A stretch of 64,000 nucleotides of DNA from Phytophthora sp. 'mugwort' (lineage: Eukaryota > Oomycota > Peronosporomycetes > Peronosporales > Peronosporaceae). Under the pieces are notes generated by a model that saw nothing but the letters and a program-made list of their open reading frames with translations, was not told the DNA's origin and ran no database searches. How positions within the stretch are numbered: the first letter of the stretch is position 1; every line of letters starts with the position of its first letter. The position numbers and the translations under genes were made by a program. The DNA lies in assembly GCA_033558025.1 (NCBI GenBank), contig JAUCEF010000006.1:2666001-2730000 (forward strand). Reading direction: 5' to 3'. Positions 45,788-57,210 of the stretch are shown here, piece after piece.

Positions 45788-47400
45788 ATGGAAGATACGT
45801 ACCGCGCAATCCGCCAGGGGCGCGTCCTGGCCGACGAGGGGCTCTATGAGCACGCGATGGAGACATGGAAGGCGGCGCTGAGTGGCGCATACGGTTCGCA
45901 AGATTATGCAGGAATGTTTGTCCTGTCCGGGAACGTCGGCGAGGCCTGTGTGCGGATTGCAACGCGGTCGAACAACTCGACCAAGGCTCTTCAGTTGCTG
46001 CAAGAGGCCAAGGAGAATCTGAGTTATGCGCTGCAGATAGTGGAGCAGTGCAGTCTTCGGGAGGTATTGGGAGGATATAAGACGCTCTATCAAGGTGTGA
46101 GGCGGGCCGAGACGCTGATGAGGACGGCGGAGAAGCTGATGGACAAATTGCAGCGGATGGAAGGGCTGGTTGCGAAGGAGGAAGTAGCGCCATGCACGAC
46201 GTGTGGGGTTGGAGAGAAGGTTGTGCTGGACGAGAACGACGGGAATTACTACTGTAAAAAGTGCTATGATGCGTACTATGCTGCTGTGAAAACTGAAGGT
46301 GAAGAAGTTGCTGTGGCTACAGAAAACTTGGCCAGTGTTCGAGAAAACGAAGTTACTGTCGGCGGCCTGAGCAACTTGGGGGTGGATGAAAATTCTTCAA
46401 ACGGCTCGTGGGTATCTCAACCTGATGAACAAGGCGGCTGTGGGGTCTTTGAGAATATTGCGCCTACGAGCGAACCCGTTCAAATCGTTGCACTTGCAGG
46501 AAAGGATGAACAGGTACAGGAAGTTGTTATCCAGGAATCGCGACTGTACCACAAGGAAGCCCAGGAGAATACCGAGGGAGTGACGCAGGACCGCATTCGA
46601 TATGACCGCGTGGAGCTCGGATCGCTGGCAGATTTTCTGGCAGGAAAGCCCAACTTGGAGGACGAACCGGAGCAGCTCAAGATTCAGCAGAACGATGCCT
46701 CAAGGGGAACAGTAATACCTCCAACAGACGCTCCTTCTGGTGTTGGTGGAGAAGAAGAGCTTACTGAGGGTCTTGCTGTCGACACCGAACATCCGGACGA
46801 GAAGACGATTTTTCCAGCGGTGTCGGACGAGGGTGCAGCGCACGTAGAAAAACTACCGGTGTCGAATGCGTCTGAACAGATTACAGATACTATCCCCGAC
46901 AAGCGCAAGTACTCAATTGTCCAGCTGCTAGAAATCCGGAAAACATCACCCAGCGAATGTCCAAAGTCTCTCGTGGCATCGCCCGTGCGCGATGACGGCA
47001 CTCCCGCCCGCAACAAAGCCAACAACTCCCGAACGAAGATGAATAGGAAGAAGACCTCAAGGTAAGCACGTGCTGGGTGTTCTGCAGACATCACCCTGCT
47101 TTTGGCATATTAATTTTCAAACTGAATCCGGTTTTCCTCTTGCCTCCACTTGGCAGTTCAGCATCCACACGTAGGCAGACCACGTCGGATTCCGCCACCC
47201 CAAACCACGTTGCAGCGCCAGAGAAGACAGTCATTTCGCCAATACCGACGCTGGAGCTGTGCGTCGCGATGCGTAAGGCCCTGCACGGGCATCAAGAACG
47301 ACAGATGGACAGCGGCTCCAGTGACGACACCTCTGTGGATGCTGGTACAACAATGGAGGCGCTCACCGCCGCGGCACTTCTCCGGCCCGTGACAACCTAA
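45788..47400 (+). CDS. Hypothetical protein with helical repeat N-terminus and zinc-ribbon-like CxxC pairs
   Basis: Two exons (45788-47061 and 47157-47400), 505 residues. Residues 1-130 form an all-helical region starting MEDTYRAIRQGRVLADEGLY and EHAMETWKAALSGAYGSQDY, which resembles an MIT or TPR-type helical bundle. At about residue 137 comes CTTCGVGEKVVLDENDGNYY then CKKC, a four-cysteine zinc-ribbon-like unit. The rest is acidic, low complexity and probably disordered, with a conserved-looking YSIVQLLEIRKT (about residue 380) that resembles a short binding motif of the eIF4E/MIF4G-partner style; that last comparison is weak. No function can be assigned. The splice AG|TTCAGC keeps frame to a stop at 47398. 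Confidence 0.75.
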
Positions 47401-47865
47401 GAGCATGGTAAGATACCGTGTAACGCCATAAATATTGACGTATTGATTCCGTAATCAGCGGCGATCACGCATGTAATTATTGGAGAAGGTCAATCATTGT
47501 GGTGCTGTGATTGGCCAGCTAATTTCGGTATCAGAAAACCGACGTTACCCGCCAGAGCATATCACGTGGTCACTGCCAACATTCCACTATAGCAGGTTGT
47601 CGATTGATTGGTTCCTTGCCATTACTAAACCCAAGCTTATGCATTCTAAAGCATTCTTTCCTTGTATTAACGAAATATCGGCTATCGCAAGGTCTCTGAT
47701 AAATTTCAGCACATATCTCAGGTGAGACAACAGAGTGATGGTCTTTCCTAGCACCACTCACCCCACACACGAAGAATTAAGCGCGCACAGACATCAGGAA
47801 GGCATAAGGATAGCCGCTACCGCGCCGTGATTTTCACCCAGGCGCCAAGAAACCAGCTTACCGCG
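47401..47865. other. Intergenic region
   Basis: No gene seen. Downstream flank of the preceding gene and promoter of the poly-Q gene. Confidence 0.5.
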
Positions 47866-50168
47866 ATGGGGGACCAAGACGCCAAGAGCGCTGAGCTCAC
47901 GCGCAGCTTCCTGTCCTTCCGCATGCTCAAGGAGGTGCTGCAGTCCACAAATATCAAGGACGACGAGGAGGTGCGTGCTTTTACCTCTGTATAGTTATAT
48001 GTGGCACACCTCGGACGCTTGATGACCGGCAGCGACTGACGCCAGTGATTTATGCCTAATCGTGGTGTCCCCGAATTTAGGCCGTGATGGTCACGCGCAT
48101 GTGTGTGGACCCGCGTCACGTGGAGGAGTTTGAACGCCTACTGCGCATGATTCTTAAGAACACGCACACCGTGGGCCACGTGTCCACGTGCGTCGTGCGT
48201 CCGCCGCCCGGAGAGTTCACCTACACGTCAATTGTACGTGCCTAAATGAAGGAAGAGGTCTTCCTAGGTATAATAGCCTAATATTTTTTTTTATATTTTT
48301 AGGTTAAATATTCGGGACTGCAGGCGATGCGCCAAATCTACCCGCCAACTGTCGAGAGTGGCGTAGACTTCTACAAACTGCTGGCAGCTCGTGACTCGCT
48401 GCTTTTGGAGCCGCCCACGTACCAGATTGAAGCAGGTTTCGGCACATGGATCGAGTCAGATGGCAATACCAAGCCTATGAAAAGTGACGACCCTGAAGAA
48501 GATGAAAACTTGGTGTACCAGAGCGTCCCCGGTCCGTGCTGCAACGACTCGTGTGAGAATCCACACGGATTGAACGTACGCGCGTCTTTTGTGGCGCCCA
48601 CCAAGGATTTCCAGCTCTTCCGACCACGCTACCAGCGCAACAATAAGAAAGGAGGACAGAAGAACCTGCGCTGCTTCCCTTGCTGTCGTAACGGACGTCA
48701 TGTAAGCTCGGGTTTCTGCGGAGATTCGATCCGAGTGCATGTGGCCGTCAGTCGCGTGACTGAGTCAGGAGGCGTGAAGATCTGCCCTATTCAAACGACG
48801 CGTCCGGCTGTATTGGCGTTTGCGCGTTTCCTGAACCTTGAAGGTACCTTTGATCATACAGTTTCGGGACCTGAGGTCTTTCCCGGACAGACGATTGAGA
48901 AGACGGACGTGCTCGCATGGGTGCGTGACAAGCAGCACCCGATGAACCCGCTCTTCCCAGGAATTTTGCGTGGTGCCGCTATGGAGACGTCATCGCAGTC
49001 GGCAATTTTTGAGTTCAATGCTGAGTGCAAGGCGTGGCATTACGGCTGGACTGCTCCTCGGGGCCAAGGACTTTCTGGCAGCGATGCGCAGCACGTGCTG
49101 GAGGTGCTGTTTATGAAACCGATGGGATCTTATATGTACTGTCTTGAACGTTTGCGTTCAGACGGCTTCTCTATCTACTCCAGTCGGAGAGCTAGTCATG
49201 CTGCTATCAAGCCTGAGGCCGAGGCTTTCGAGAATCAAGGGACTGCTGACGACAGACATCTCAAGCGAAAGCGCACGTCACGTACAGAGGCGGCATCACC
49301 AGCTCCTTCACTGATGTCCCAGCCTCCAGCCTCACCGGCGTCAACAGTTGTTTCAAGTTGTCCGACGGATTCCCCGATTTTTTCTCCTTCCAAGGAAGAT
49401 ATGATGAATGGACGCCGCCCGAGCATTTCCTCTGCGATGCGCGTAACGGCACCTCCAGCGTCTACGGGCTTTGTGGACATCATGTTGCCAATGACGGATG
49501 TGCCGCCGTTTAAGATGGAAAACATTTTCAGCTCGGTATCCTCGCCTATGGCGGTTTGCCCTCCGTCGTCTTCTGTCCTTGTGGACAGTGCGTCGTCGGG
49601 CTTTGACTACCGTGGTCTTGACAGCTTGATATGCAGTGGTGGCATGCTACAGAATCAGAACCCACAGCAACAGCAGCAACAGCAGCAACAACAGCAGCCA
49701 CAACAACAGCTTAACCGCGAACAGCAGCAGTTGCTGATAGATCAGCAAAACCAACAGCTCCAGCGACACCAACGTGAGCAGCAGGAGTTACTGCTGCACC
49801 AGCAGCAACTTATCCAGCAACTTGCGGAGCAAATGATGATCAGTCAGCAGCAACAGCAGCGCCAGCAGGAGCAACAGCTACATGTGGATCATCTTCAAAT
49901 TCCCGGAGGACTCCAGAGTCATTCATTGTTCCAGGAGGAGCTGCCCGCTCGACGAGTAGTTTCCACAGAGGAGCTGCCATGGTCAGAGCTCTACAATTTG
50001 TTTGACCCCACCCCGCTGTCTCCGACTAGTACCGATGATGATCCCGACCACGACGAGGAGAGTCTGCCGAGCCCTGGAAACAGTCCGGCACCTTCTTCAG
50101 TTGCCAGCTCGGGGATGGTTTCTCCATCCTTTGCACCAGCTCAGCAAACCGTTTTGAATTACTTATAA
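47866..50168 (+). CDS. Hypothetical poly-Q protein, possible nuclear regulator
   Basis: Three exons: 47866-47970, 48081-48233 and 48303-50168; 707 residues. The first two exons add MGDQDAKSAELTRSFLSFRM and MVTRMCVDPRHVEEFERLLR in frame with the large exon. Residues 1-330 are well ordered: KYSGLQAMRQIYPPTVESGV, a cysteine-rich patch (GPCCNDSCENPHGLNV; CFPCCRNGRHVSSGFCGDSI), then RVHVAVSRVTESG and AWHYGWTAPRGQGLSGSDAQ. A basic KRKRTSR (about residue 330) could be a nuclear signal. The second half is Ser/Pro-rich with glutamine runs coded by mixed CAG/CAA (about 49664-49880). Layout suggests a transcription factor with an N-terminal DNA-binding domain, but I do not recognise the family. Confidence 0.75.
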
Positions 50169-50824
50169 CATAGTTCAGTGGATGATTTCGAGGCTGCTGC
50201 TGCGGTGATTACGAGCGAGTGAACGCACAGTGGAAAGGAGAGCATGAGTCTCCAACACGACAGAAGAAAGGTGCAGAAGCGCAAAATGAAGCTCAGAGCG
50301 CGACATTCCTCGCTGTAAGCTACAGCATTTGGTGCGCTCATATTTTAGGCGTGTTTTCCTTTAGCTGTTTATAGTGTGTGGGCATTGTGCATGCGGGTAG
50401 TGATGAGTGCCAGGGGGAATATGCACAAAGCGCATACTGTACGATCCTCAAGAGAGAGAGTAAGACAGCAACAACCAACAAGTATCAGCAAAAGAACCAA
50501 ACAAGTCGTTTTTTGGAGAATTTTGGTACTTCGAAGTATGTAAAAGTGCACCATCTTACAGCCCAATCGTCTACTAAACCAACACAAGAAATAGATGCCC
50601 GGTGCAACAAAGTCCGCTATATTATAGTAGAGACTGGAAAGCGAAGACTTTCAGGTGCCGTCTGTAATATCCTGTCCATAATAGATCATCCGTCCTCCCC
50701 CAATAAGAAATTAATCCGAAGAGACCCTCATTCCGGCAAGCTGGGCTCCAACACCCGCTACAAGCACGCCTGCTCACCCAAATTTGCCTCCCTTCAGCCG
50801 ATAAGCTCGTCCATCAAGTTTTCA
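50169..50824. other. 3' flanks of convergent genes
   Basis: A 188-codon plus frame (50378-50944) overlaps the end of the zinc-finger gene and has no motif. Nothing else is supported. Confidence 0.5.
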
Positions 50825-53189
50825 TCATGTCGTTGCAAACTCCTTGGCGTGTGCCATACACCATCCTTTGCGTTGTGCCCACTTGGAGCATTTATCAAAC
50901 TTACAGCGGACGCCGCCACCGTGTGTACGGCACAGATGCTTTAGATGGGCCTTCTTGTTGCACCCGTCAACGGCACAATACTCGCCACCGCCATGTGATT
51001 TGCACAGACCTTTTGACTGAGCCGCACGCACACAACCTTCTCTTTTGCAGCGAGAGCCACCGCCGTGTGCGATGCACAGTCCCCGGCTCTGACTGTTCTT
51101 CGTGCATCCCTCGAACACGCACTGGTGCGCACCGCCGTGCTTCTTGCATTTTTGGTGCGATCGAGCTCTGTTTTGACACCCCGGAAACTCGCATTGCCGG
51201 CTGCGCGGACGCTTTGCAGACTTTGTGCTGCTTGCACCAGATGCAGTTGGTGTCGACGGGACTGTAGTCGTAGGTGTCGTCGATGCCTCGGTACCGGTTG
51301 AGGCCACTGCTGTCTCAGTTGCCGAAACGGAAGTTGGCATTAACAGCGATTGTCCACTATGATATGATCCCAACGATGGTATCACCGCCCGCTTCGGCTC
51401 AATCGTTTGGTTCTTTGACAAACTCCGGAACGAGCTGGCGCTGTTACTGGGGGTACATCGGCTTACTGTACCACTACTGACCGGGGCAGCAGCGTACAGG
51501 TCTTCGTAATCTCCACGAGATCGCTTTGACGTACGTGCAGACGAATTATCCGGCCCTGCCAAACCTCGGTCCCGCTTCACCAGATACTCTGCTGTAGCAG
51601 TTACCGCCGCTGGAGCGAGCAACCTCTCGAAGTGGGGTTCTCTACTCCCCGTCGTCAAATTTGCACCACCTATTGCCACGTTAGCACCTGTCCTCTTGTT
51701 TGCCGTCCCCAAATGATCCATCTTCATCACACTAACAGCATTCGACGTCCCAAGTGGAGTCGTCGGTGATGGCCCACCACCTGACTCCATGGTATCGTTT
51801 AGATACGAATCCAGATCCTGATTAAACTCCGGAAGCTGCGGATAGTCCACCTTCAACTCGTCATCCGATGCCATGTACAATGGCGGCTGAACCTGTTGCT
51901 GCTGACCCTGCGCTGCGTCATTCTCCGTTTCGTAACCCATCACACTGCCGCCACCAGGAGCGTTCCAAAGCGAATAGAGCGTAGAATCGTAGTCTGGCAG
52001 AAATGAGTCCACCCCTGCAAACATCGACGCCCCATTTGGCGACGAGAACCCCGAGCCAATTCCTGCTAAACTTGAATTGGTCGTGACGTTGCTGGTACTG
52101 TGACTATTCGTCGTCATGGTGCTGCTACTGGACAATGCAGCACTTGATGTCGAACTGCAGGATCGCGACACGTTTCGACTGTTGAAGCCCCAATTCGTGT
52201 TAAAATCTGGCAGGTGGTGGTCCGCCTCGAATGGCGGCGGAGACGGAAACCCGAACGGTGTCAAAAAGCTGCTGCCGGGGTTGTTGCTGCTGCTGTTGCT
52301 GGTACTCGAACGTTGTCTCTTTCCTGGAGTGTTTGTAGACATGGTCATACTATCTGCAAAAGTGCTCGTCGGGTTAAAGAGCAACGAGTTCGTGGAGCTG
52401 TAGTTGCTGCTGCTGTTGCGGTCCAGAAAATGGTGGAAGTTGGGCGCCGCGCTGTTTCCGCTCGTATTAGCGGGCGGTGCGTTCTTCATCCTGTGTGGCA
52501 ACTGGTGTGAAGTTGTTGCCGTGACCTGTTGCTGACTTGTTATTCGATGCGCCATTGGCATGCGCAAGTAGGAGTCGCGGTCGTAGCTGCCCATTGAAGG
52601 GGCGTCCGCGCTTATCAGCGGCAACGAGTCACCGCCCCGTTTCGCTTTACGTACACTAGTGCCGCCACTTTTGCCACTGCGGGTTGGGTTTTGGTTGCCA
52701 CTACCGCGAGTGAAAAAGCTCTCTGTTGCTGTTGTTGCCTGCGCGGCGTTGGTGCCGAACCAAGTGGCGTCGGCTGTTCCCCACGGGGTGCCGCTGCTGC
52801 TCGTGGATGACAGCCCCAATGCCCACGACTCGTCGGCGCCGCCTCCGGTCTGGCCGAAGAGCGCCTCGTTGGCCGCGATCTCGAGCGCCGTCTTGTCCTC
52901 CTCCTGCTGTCGCTGAGTTCTGTAGTGCGCGCTGCGACTCGTGTTGCCGCGCCCCTGTCGGTTTACGTGAAAATCACCGCGGCGTCGGTCAATCTAGTGC
53001 GGCCTGGGTTTCCTCTCGTGTTGTTTAGTGGCGGCAAAACAGGGGGAAGAACAACAAAGTGAGAAAAAGCAAGCAGCTGGGCTGAAGTTCACATTTGTAT
53101 TGCAATTTTGTATAGGCGCCAGAGACGATACGTACCTCAACGTGCGGTAGACATGCAGGTGTGAACGCCAGCGCCAGCATCGGCGGCAT
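50825..53189 (-). CDS. WRKY19-type repeated zinc-finger protein (copy A)
   Basis: Exon 1 (53189-53136) encodes MPPMLALAFTPACLPHVE; an intron (53135-52994) joins in phase to IDRRRGDFHVNRQGRGN in exon 2 (52993-50825); 740 residues. An internal ATG at 52819 is also in frame, but the codons before it read naturally (QEEDKTALEIAANEALFGQT), so I prefer the upstream start. Residues 20-600 are Ser/Thr/Asn-rich and probably disordered. The C-terminal 125 residues hold five units of C-x4-C-x3-x-x5-C-x3-HGG: CEFPGCQNRARSHQKCKKHG, CVFEGCTKNSQSRGLCIAHG, CKREGCVRAAQSKGLCKSHG, CAVDGCNKKAHLKHLCRTHG and CKFDKCSKWAQRKGWCMAH. These match the finger repeats found beside the WRKY domain of plant WRKY19. Nuclear DNA or protein binding is inferred. 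No WRKYGQK is present. Confidence 0.85.
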
Positions 53190-53995
53190 GTACCGTCGGG
53201 TGCGACAAGATACGATAAGGCCATCTAATGTAGTTATAGAGGTTACTTAATTGTTTGTGCTTAACTGACAATAAATACTAACATATTTAGCAGGGTATGC
53301 AATAACGCGACAAAACAAATTAAACGTCGTAATATATGGGACACCGACCATCGATGGCTTGCATCGATGGACGGTTCTCGACGGCACCTTTTGCCTCACG
53401 AGGAACGCCTACTAAAGCCAAGATGGACAGAAACTGATCGAGTAACTCGCCATTGGGTTGAGGTGGGCGTACAGCATATTGAACTTTGCGTCTTTCATGC
53501 GTCACAAGGTCGGAATAAAATAATTGTTTACCGAATTGACTTGAATTTTGTATTGCGCTTTGAAACATAATAATTGGGAAGAAATTGTCGAGACGGTGTC
53601 TTTAACTGAGCTGCGCCACAAGCATTTTCAGCTCTGTAACATGTGGCTGCAGAATTGGCAATAAATGATGCCAGCGTTCGCATCGAAACTCGACTCAATG
53701 GCGATAGTTGGAGCGGATGTGGAAACCTTCGGACGACGCTGAAGCGATATTAAAAAACCAGTATCATCATCGCCAAGCAAGCAAACGCCGAATTTCATTT
53801 TTGCACTGGCGATGGTCAACACCGGATTCTTCCCAACATATTTTTAATATCATGATGATAATCCGAGCACAAAACTTGTCAAATTTATGTTTTTGTTGTT
53901 GTAGATGCCACGTCCCGACCAACATGTAGTCCTTTGCATGAAGTGCTTGTAACTAGAGACTTGCGGGAGGGATAACCAAAGTCAAATCCGCTCGA
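53190..53995. other. Intergenic; coding-like minus-strand stretch at 53.3-53.6 kb
   Basis: On the minus strand about 53520-53320 reads VTHERRKVQYAVRPPQPNGE then LLDQFLSILALVGVPREAKG with a stop at 53320. It looks like a protein C-terminus, but no convincing upstream exon was found. The rest is AT-rich spacer. Confidence 0.35.
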
Positions 53996-55120
53996 CTACC
54001 GCCAGTGCGTGAGCGCCTCGAGGTGCTGCACGAGAGGAATGCCCTGGACGTGAAAGCGGGCCAGATACTCTTGCTTCTTGGTGCGCTGCTCAATGTTCCA
54101 CCTGAGAGCAGAAACGGCAAATATACGCGTGAGTTTCGTCACTATGACACAAGCCCGTGCAATTATGCTGCACGGACCTCCTACGGGCACGTCGGAAACG
54201 GACGCGGTGCTCTTTCAGAAGCTCTGAGTGGGAGACATCACAGCGCGAGTTAATAATATCCTGCTGTCAGAAAGAGCGACACACACGTTAACACTACTGA
54301 AGTATCAGAAAGCAATGAAATCAATGACGCACTGCTGATTGGGTGGATGCTAAGGGCAAAGGCTCCTGCTTAACACCGTCTCGCTCGCTGTTCTTATGCG
54401 CAGCTCCACCGGACGAAATCGCCTTTGACTTCGTCTTTCCAATAGGACCAGCAACAACACGCTTAGCACCACCCCACGGCAAAACAGCAAATCTCTATGA
54501 CATACTCGGTTCGCTAATGAAATGTGGCTCCTGCAAAATAATTTCCAAACCAAACACATTTCATTAGTATTCACAGCCAACTAGTCACTCAATCTGCTAG
54601 CTCTCTGTTCACCTCTGCGACCGTCCCTTCTTCACTTTCACCTTCGGCATTTGTTTCTCTTCCATTGTCGTCTAAAAAACAGAAGTAAATACACACGGTC
54701 AGCTCCAGAATACACGTCTCTCTACTAAGCTAGAAAATCTCTGGTACGTGTTCGAAGAAGCCCGAAATGTTGGAGGGCGAGCCATTAGGCTTCCCTTCCA
54801 TCGAGGAGGCCGAGGCCGCGCGACTGCTCAGCATGATGAGCTCTTCCGCCACGCGGAATGTCTCGGCGTCATGTCCAAGGGGCCTCGAGCCGCTGCTGTT
54901 GGTGTCCAGCATGCCCTGATATTCTGCAGGCCGTAGCGCTCGCAGTTTGCGGCTGTAAGAGGGGGGGTTCTATTGGACTGGGGCGATGCGATTGCCGCTA
55001 CCTGCCGTCAATCGAGCACTGGAGCTTGAAGGTCTCCTTCGTTGACTTGCGATTTGAATTTGGGGAGGGAAATGCAGTCAACGACCTGCCTCGCTTTAGT
55101 GCCCTTCCACGGATTGGCAT
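53996..55120 (-). CDS. Hypothetical six-exon protein
   Basis: I assembled six exons on the minus strand: 55120-55002, 54952-54748, 54671-54613, 54492-54333, 54263-54178 and 54101-53996 (introns 49-120 nt), total 735 nt, 244 residues, no internal stop. It starts MPIRGRALKRGRSLTAFPSP and runs KLQCSIDGSRKLRALRPAEY, FRVAEELIMLSSRAASASSM, KVKVKKGRSQRFAVLPWGGA and AKRVVAGPIGKTKSKAISSG. It ends RTKKQEYLARFHVQGIPLVQ then HLEALTHWR. The protein is basic and contains a VKQE sumoylation-like site. No frame longer than about 70 codons exists, so it is easily missed. The third acceptor (CATAGAG) and fifth donor (GTCCGT) are unusual. Family unknown; transcript data would settle the model. Confidence 0.55.
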
Positions 55121-55341
55121 AGATTATCCAAGTAAGAGGTGTTGGCGGGTAAGCTCCGAACGGGCATGTTTTACCCGCGTTTTTTTTGCTAAACCCGTTT
55201 GGGCCAACCAATCACGACCCGGTCAGTCAAAGTCCCGTTGTGTATCAAGCCATCAAACGTCGATTCGAAGCCATTTGCGAGCAAATTCATAGGAAATCAT
55301 TAGCTTATCACTTTCCGTGATCATTTAAAAAAGTATTCTGC

Positions 55342-57118
55342 TTACACCTCGTCGGTGAACATTCGCAGCGACGGTGGCGGAGACGAGTCTGGAGCTGACG
55401 GCGCATGCGACGACTTGCGCTCATAGACAACCGAGTCACCGATAATGCCAATCGCAGTGGGTTGCGTTGCCACCACCTTCGAGTGCGTCATGCACATGCC
55501 CTGACGCTGAGCCCACTTATCACATCCAGCCACACAACATTTGGCGCCTCCACCGTGTCGGCGGCACAATCTCTTCAAATGAGCTTTTTTCTCACAACCA
55601 GCAACAACGCACGGACGCCCACCGCCATGCATCTTACACCTGCCGTGGCTCTGCGACGCTCGAGTACAGCCTGGCTCCTGACAGCGAGAGCCACCGCCAT
55701 GGCGGATGCATAGCCCACGACTCTGCACACTCTTGGTACAGCCAGGGCTCGAGCAGCGCTTCGACCCGCCGTGGCGTTTGCAGCGATTGAAGGCTCGAGC
55801 TTGACTCTTGCAGCCTTCCACACAGCACAACTTGCGTTTGTCAGGTGAGAATTTAGGCTCATGAGCTGTGGCCATTTGCGTAAATGGTTCGATTAGCCCG
55901 CCCCCTCGCTTGGCTCTGCCGATCGGAGCCATCGCGGGAGAATAATTTGGAGGCGTGTCATCACCGACGCTATGACTGGGTCGAACACTGTTACCCATTG
56001 GAAGCGTCAGAGGCGTCTGCAGCGAGGTGTCCGTGTCGGCGGGGGTCATTGGCAGCGGAGAATTGAATATGGAATCATGAGCGACAGAATTGCCGAAATC
56101 GACATTCTGACCTGCCAATACAACTCGAGCTTGTTGCTGCTGCTGTTGTTGTTCCAATGTGCCAAAACTCGATGGCAGTGTCGGCACTGAGTTGTGCACG
56201 CTGTGAAGAGTTGGAATGCCTACAATCACAGAACAAAATAGAACATATCAGGTAAACCAAATCGCCACTTATGGTGTCAATTTTACACTTCAAAGTTCTC
56301 CTTACTTTCGGAGAAATAGTCCATAGATGACCTTGTAGCGGCCGGGGGCAGCGGTATCGGCGCCGGATAATAACCGGCCGGCTCTGTTGAGAACTCCGAA
56401 AACGGTGAAGAGAGCTGTGTTGCTAGTTGTCCGCCATACTGCTGTTCTGGTTGGTGTTGCTGCTGCCGCAATTGGGGTGGCGGCGAAGGCAATGGTGGCA
56501 AACTTGGCGAAAGAGCTTGGCTGTCCGTAAACGCGGTATTCTGGGGCAAAAAGAATGGCTGGATCTCCGTTGAGTCTTCAAGCTGAGGCATACCAAGCGA
56601 GCTGAACGACTGAAGCAGCATGCCACCGTTCATGCTGTTGCCGCTCATACCCGAGGATTCCATCTTGAGCGGGGGTTTCGGCGGAGGTGGCGCTAAATCA
56701 TTGTCACTAGTATACTGATTGGTTAGGGGCGAGGTCTCACGCTGCCAGACTTGCTGATTGTCCTCGTCGTCGGTGTCGTAGTTCCAGTATTGAGGTCGTA
56801 CTGGCCGAAGAGACTGATTCAGAAACGCTGACTGACCTCTCGGGAGTTGATAGCAAGAGTGATTCCACTCCATAAGCAACGGCGCGTGCGGTGCACTGTT
56901 CCCAGATTTCAGTTGACGTGACGGAACGAGAACCTCGTATCCGCTCAAAGTCGAATGGCTCAACCAGCGGGAAGGGGGGCGGAGAATTCCGCGACCAACG
57001 CTCTGCTCGAACTTTGGCGTGAAATTACTCTCAATTCAGGGCGCCCAAGCACCTGTCCCGCATAACTAAACTGGCAGATATCGGTGGTGAAACCGGGACT
57101 CACTTCAACGTCGTACAT
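55342..57118 (-). CDS. WRKY19-type repeated zinc-finger protein (copy B)
   Basis: Exons 57118-57104 (MYDVE, donor GTGAGT), 57011-56306 and 56219-55342; 532 residues. The large second exon has no ATG near its start, which supports the five-codon first exon; it begins FEQSVGRGILRPPSRWLSHS. The middle is Pro/Gln/Ser-rich with a seven-Gln run. The C-terminal fingers are CCVEGCKSQARAFNRCKRHG, CSSPGCTKSVQSRGLCIRHG, CQEPGCTRASQSHGRCKMHG, CVVAGCEKKAHLKRLCRRHG and CCVAGCDKWAQRQGMCMTH: five units in the same order of types as copy A, followed by an 80-residue tail. The two genes are likely paralogues in a local cluster. They probably act as nuclear regulators. Head-to-head with COQ2, 92 bp between start codons. 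Confidence 0.82.
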
Positions 57119-57210
57119 ATTCAAGTTTCACCTTTTCGCACCCTTTTTATCCTAAATTTTGGCATGCTGTATTACCGTCACAGTCAAATTAGGAGCCCAT
57201 CACTTTCACA
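57119..57210. promoter_or_regulatory. 92-bp divergent promoter, zinc-finger gene B / COQ2
   Basis: The space between the two ATGs is only 92 bp. On the COQ2 side TCACTTT (57200-57206) matches the oomycete initiator pattern and lies 4-10 nt before the ATG, implying a very short leader. A T-rich stretch (57130-57150) lies on the other side. Confidence 0.45.

Noticed and set aside
50378..50944. 188-codon plus ORF
   Set aside because: It overlaps the C-terminus of the zinc-finger gene, has no motif, and lies in 3' flanking DNA.
52819..52821. ATG at 52819 as start of zinc-finger protein A
   Set aside because: The upstream frame is open and protein-like and joins in phase to a short first exon.
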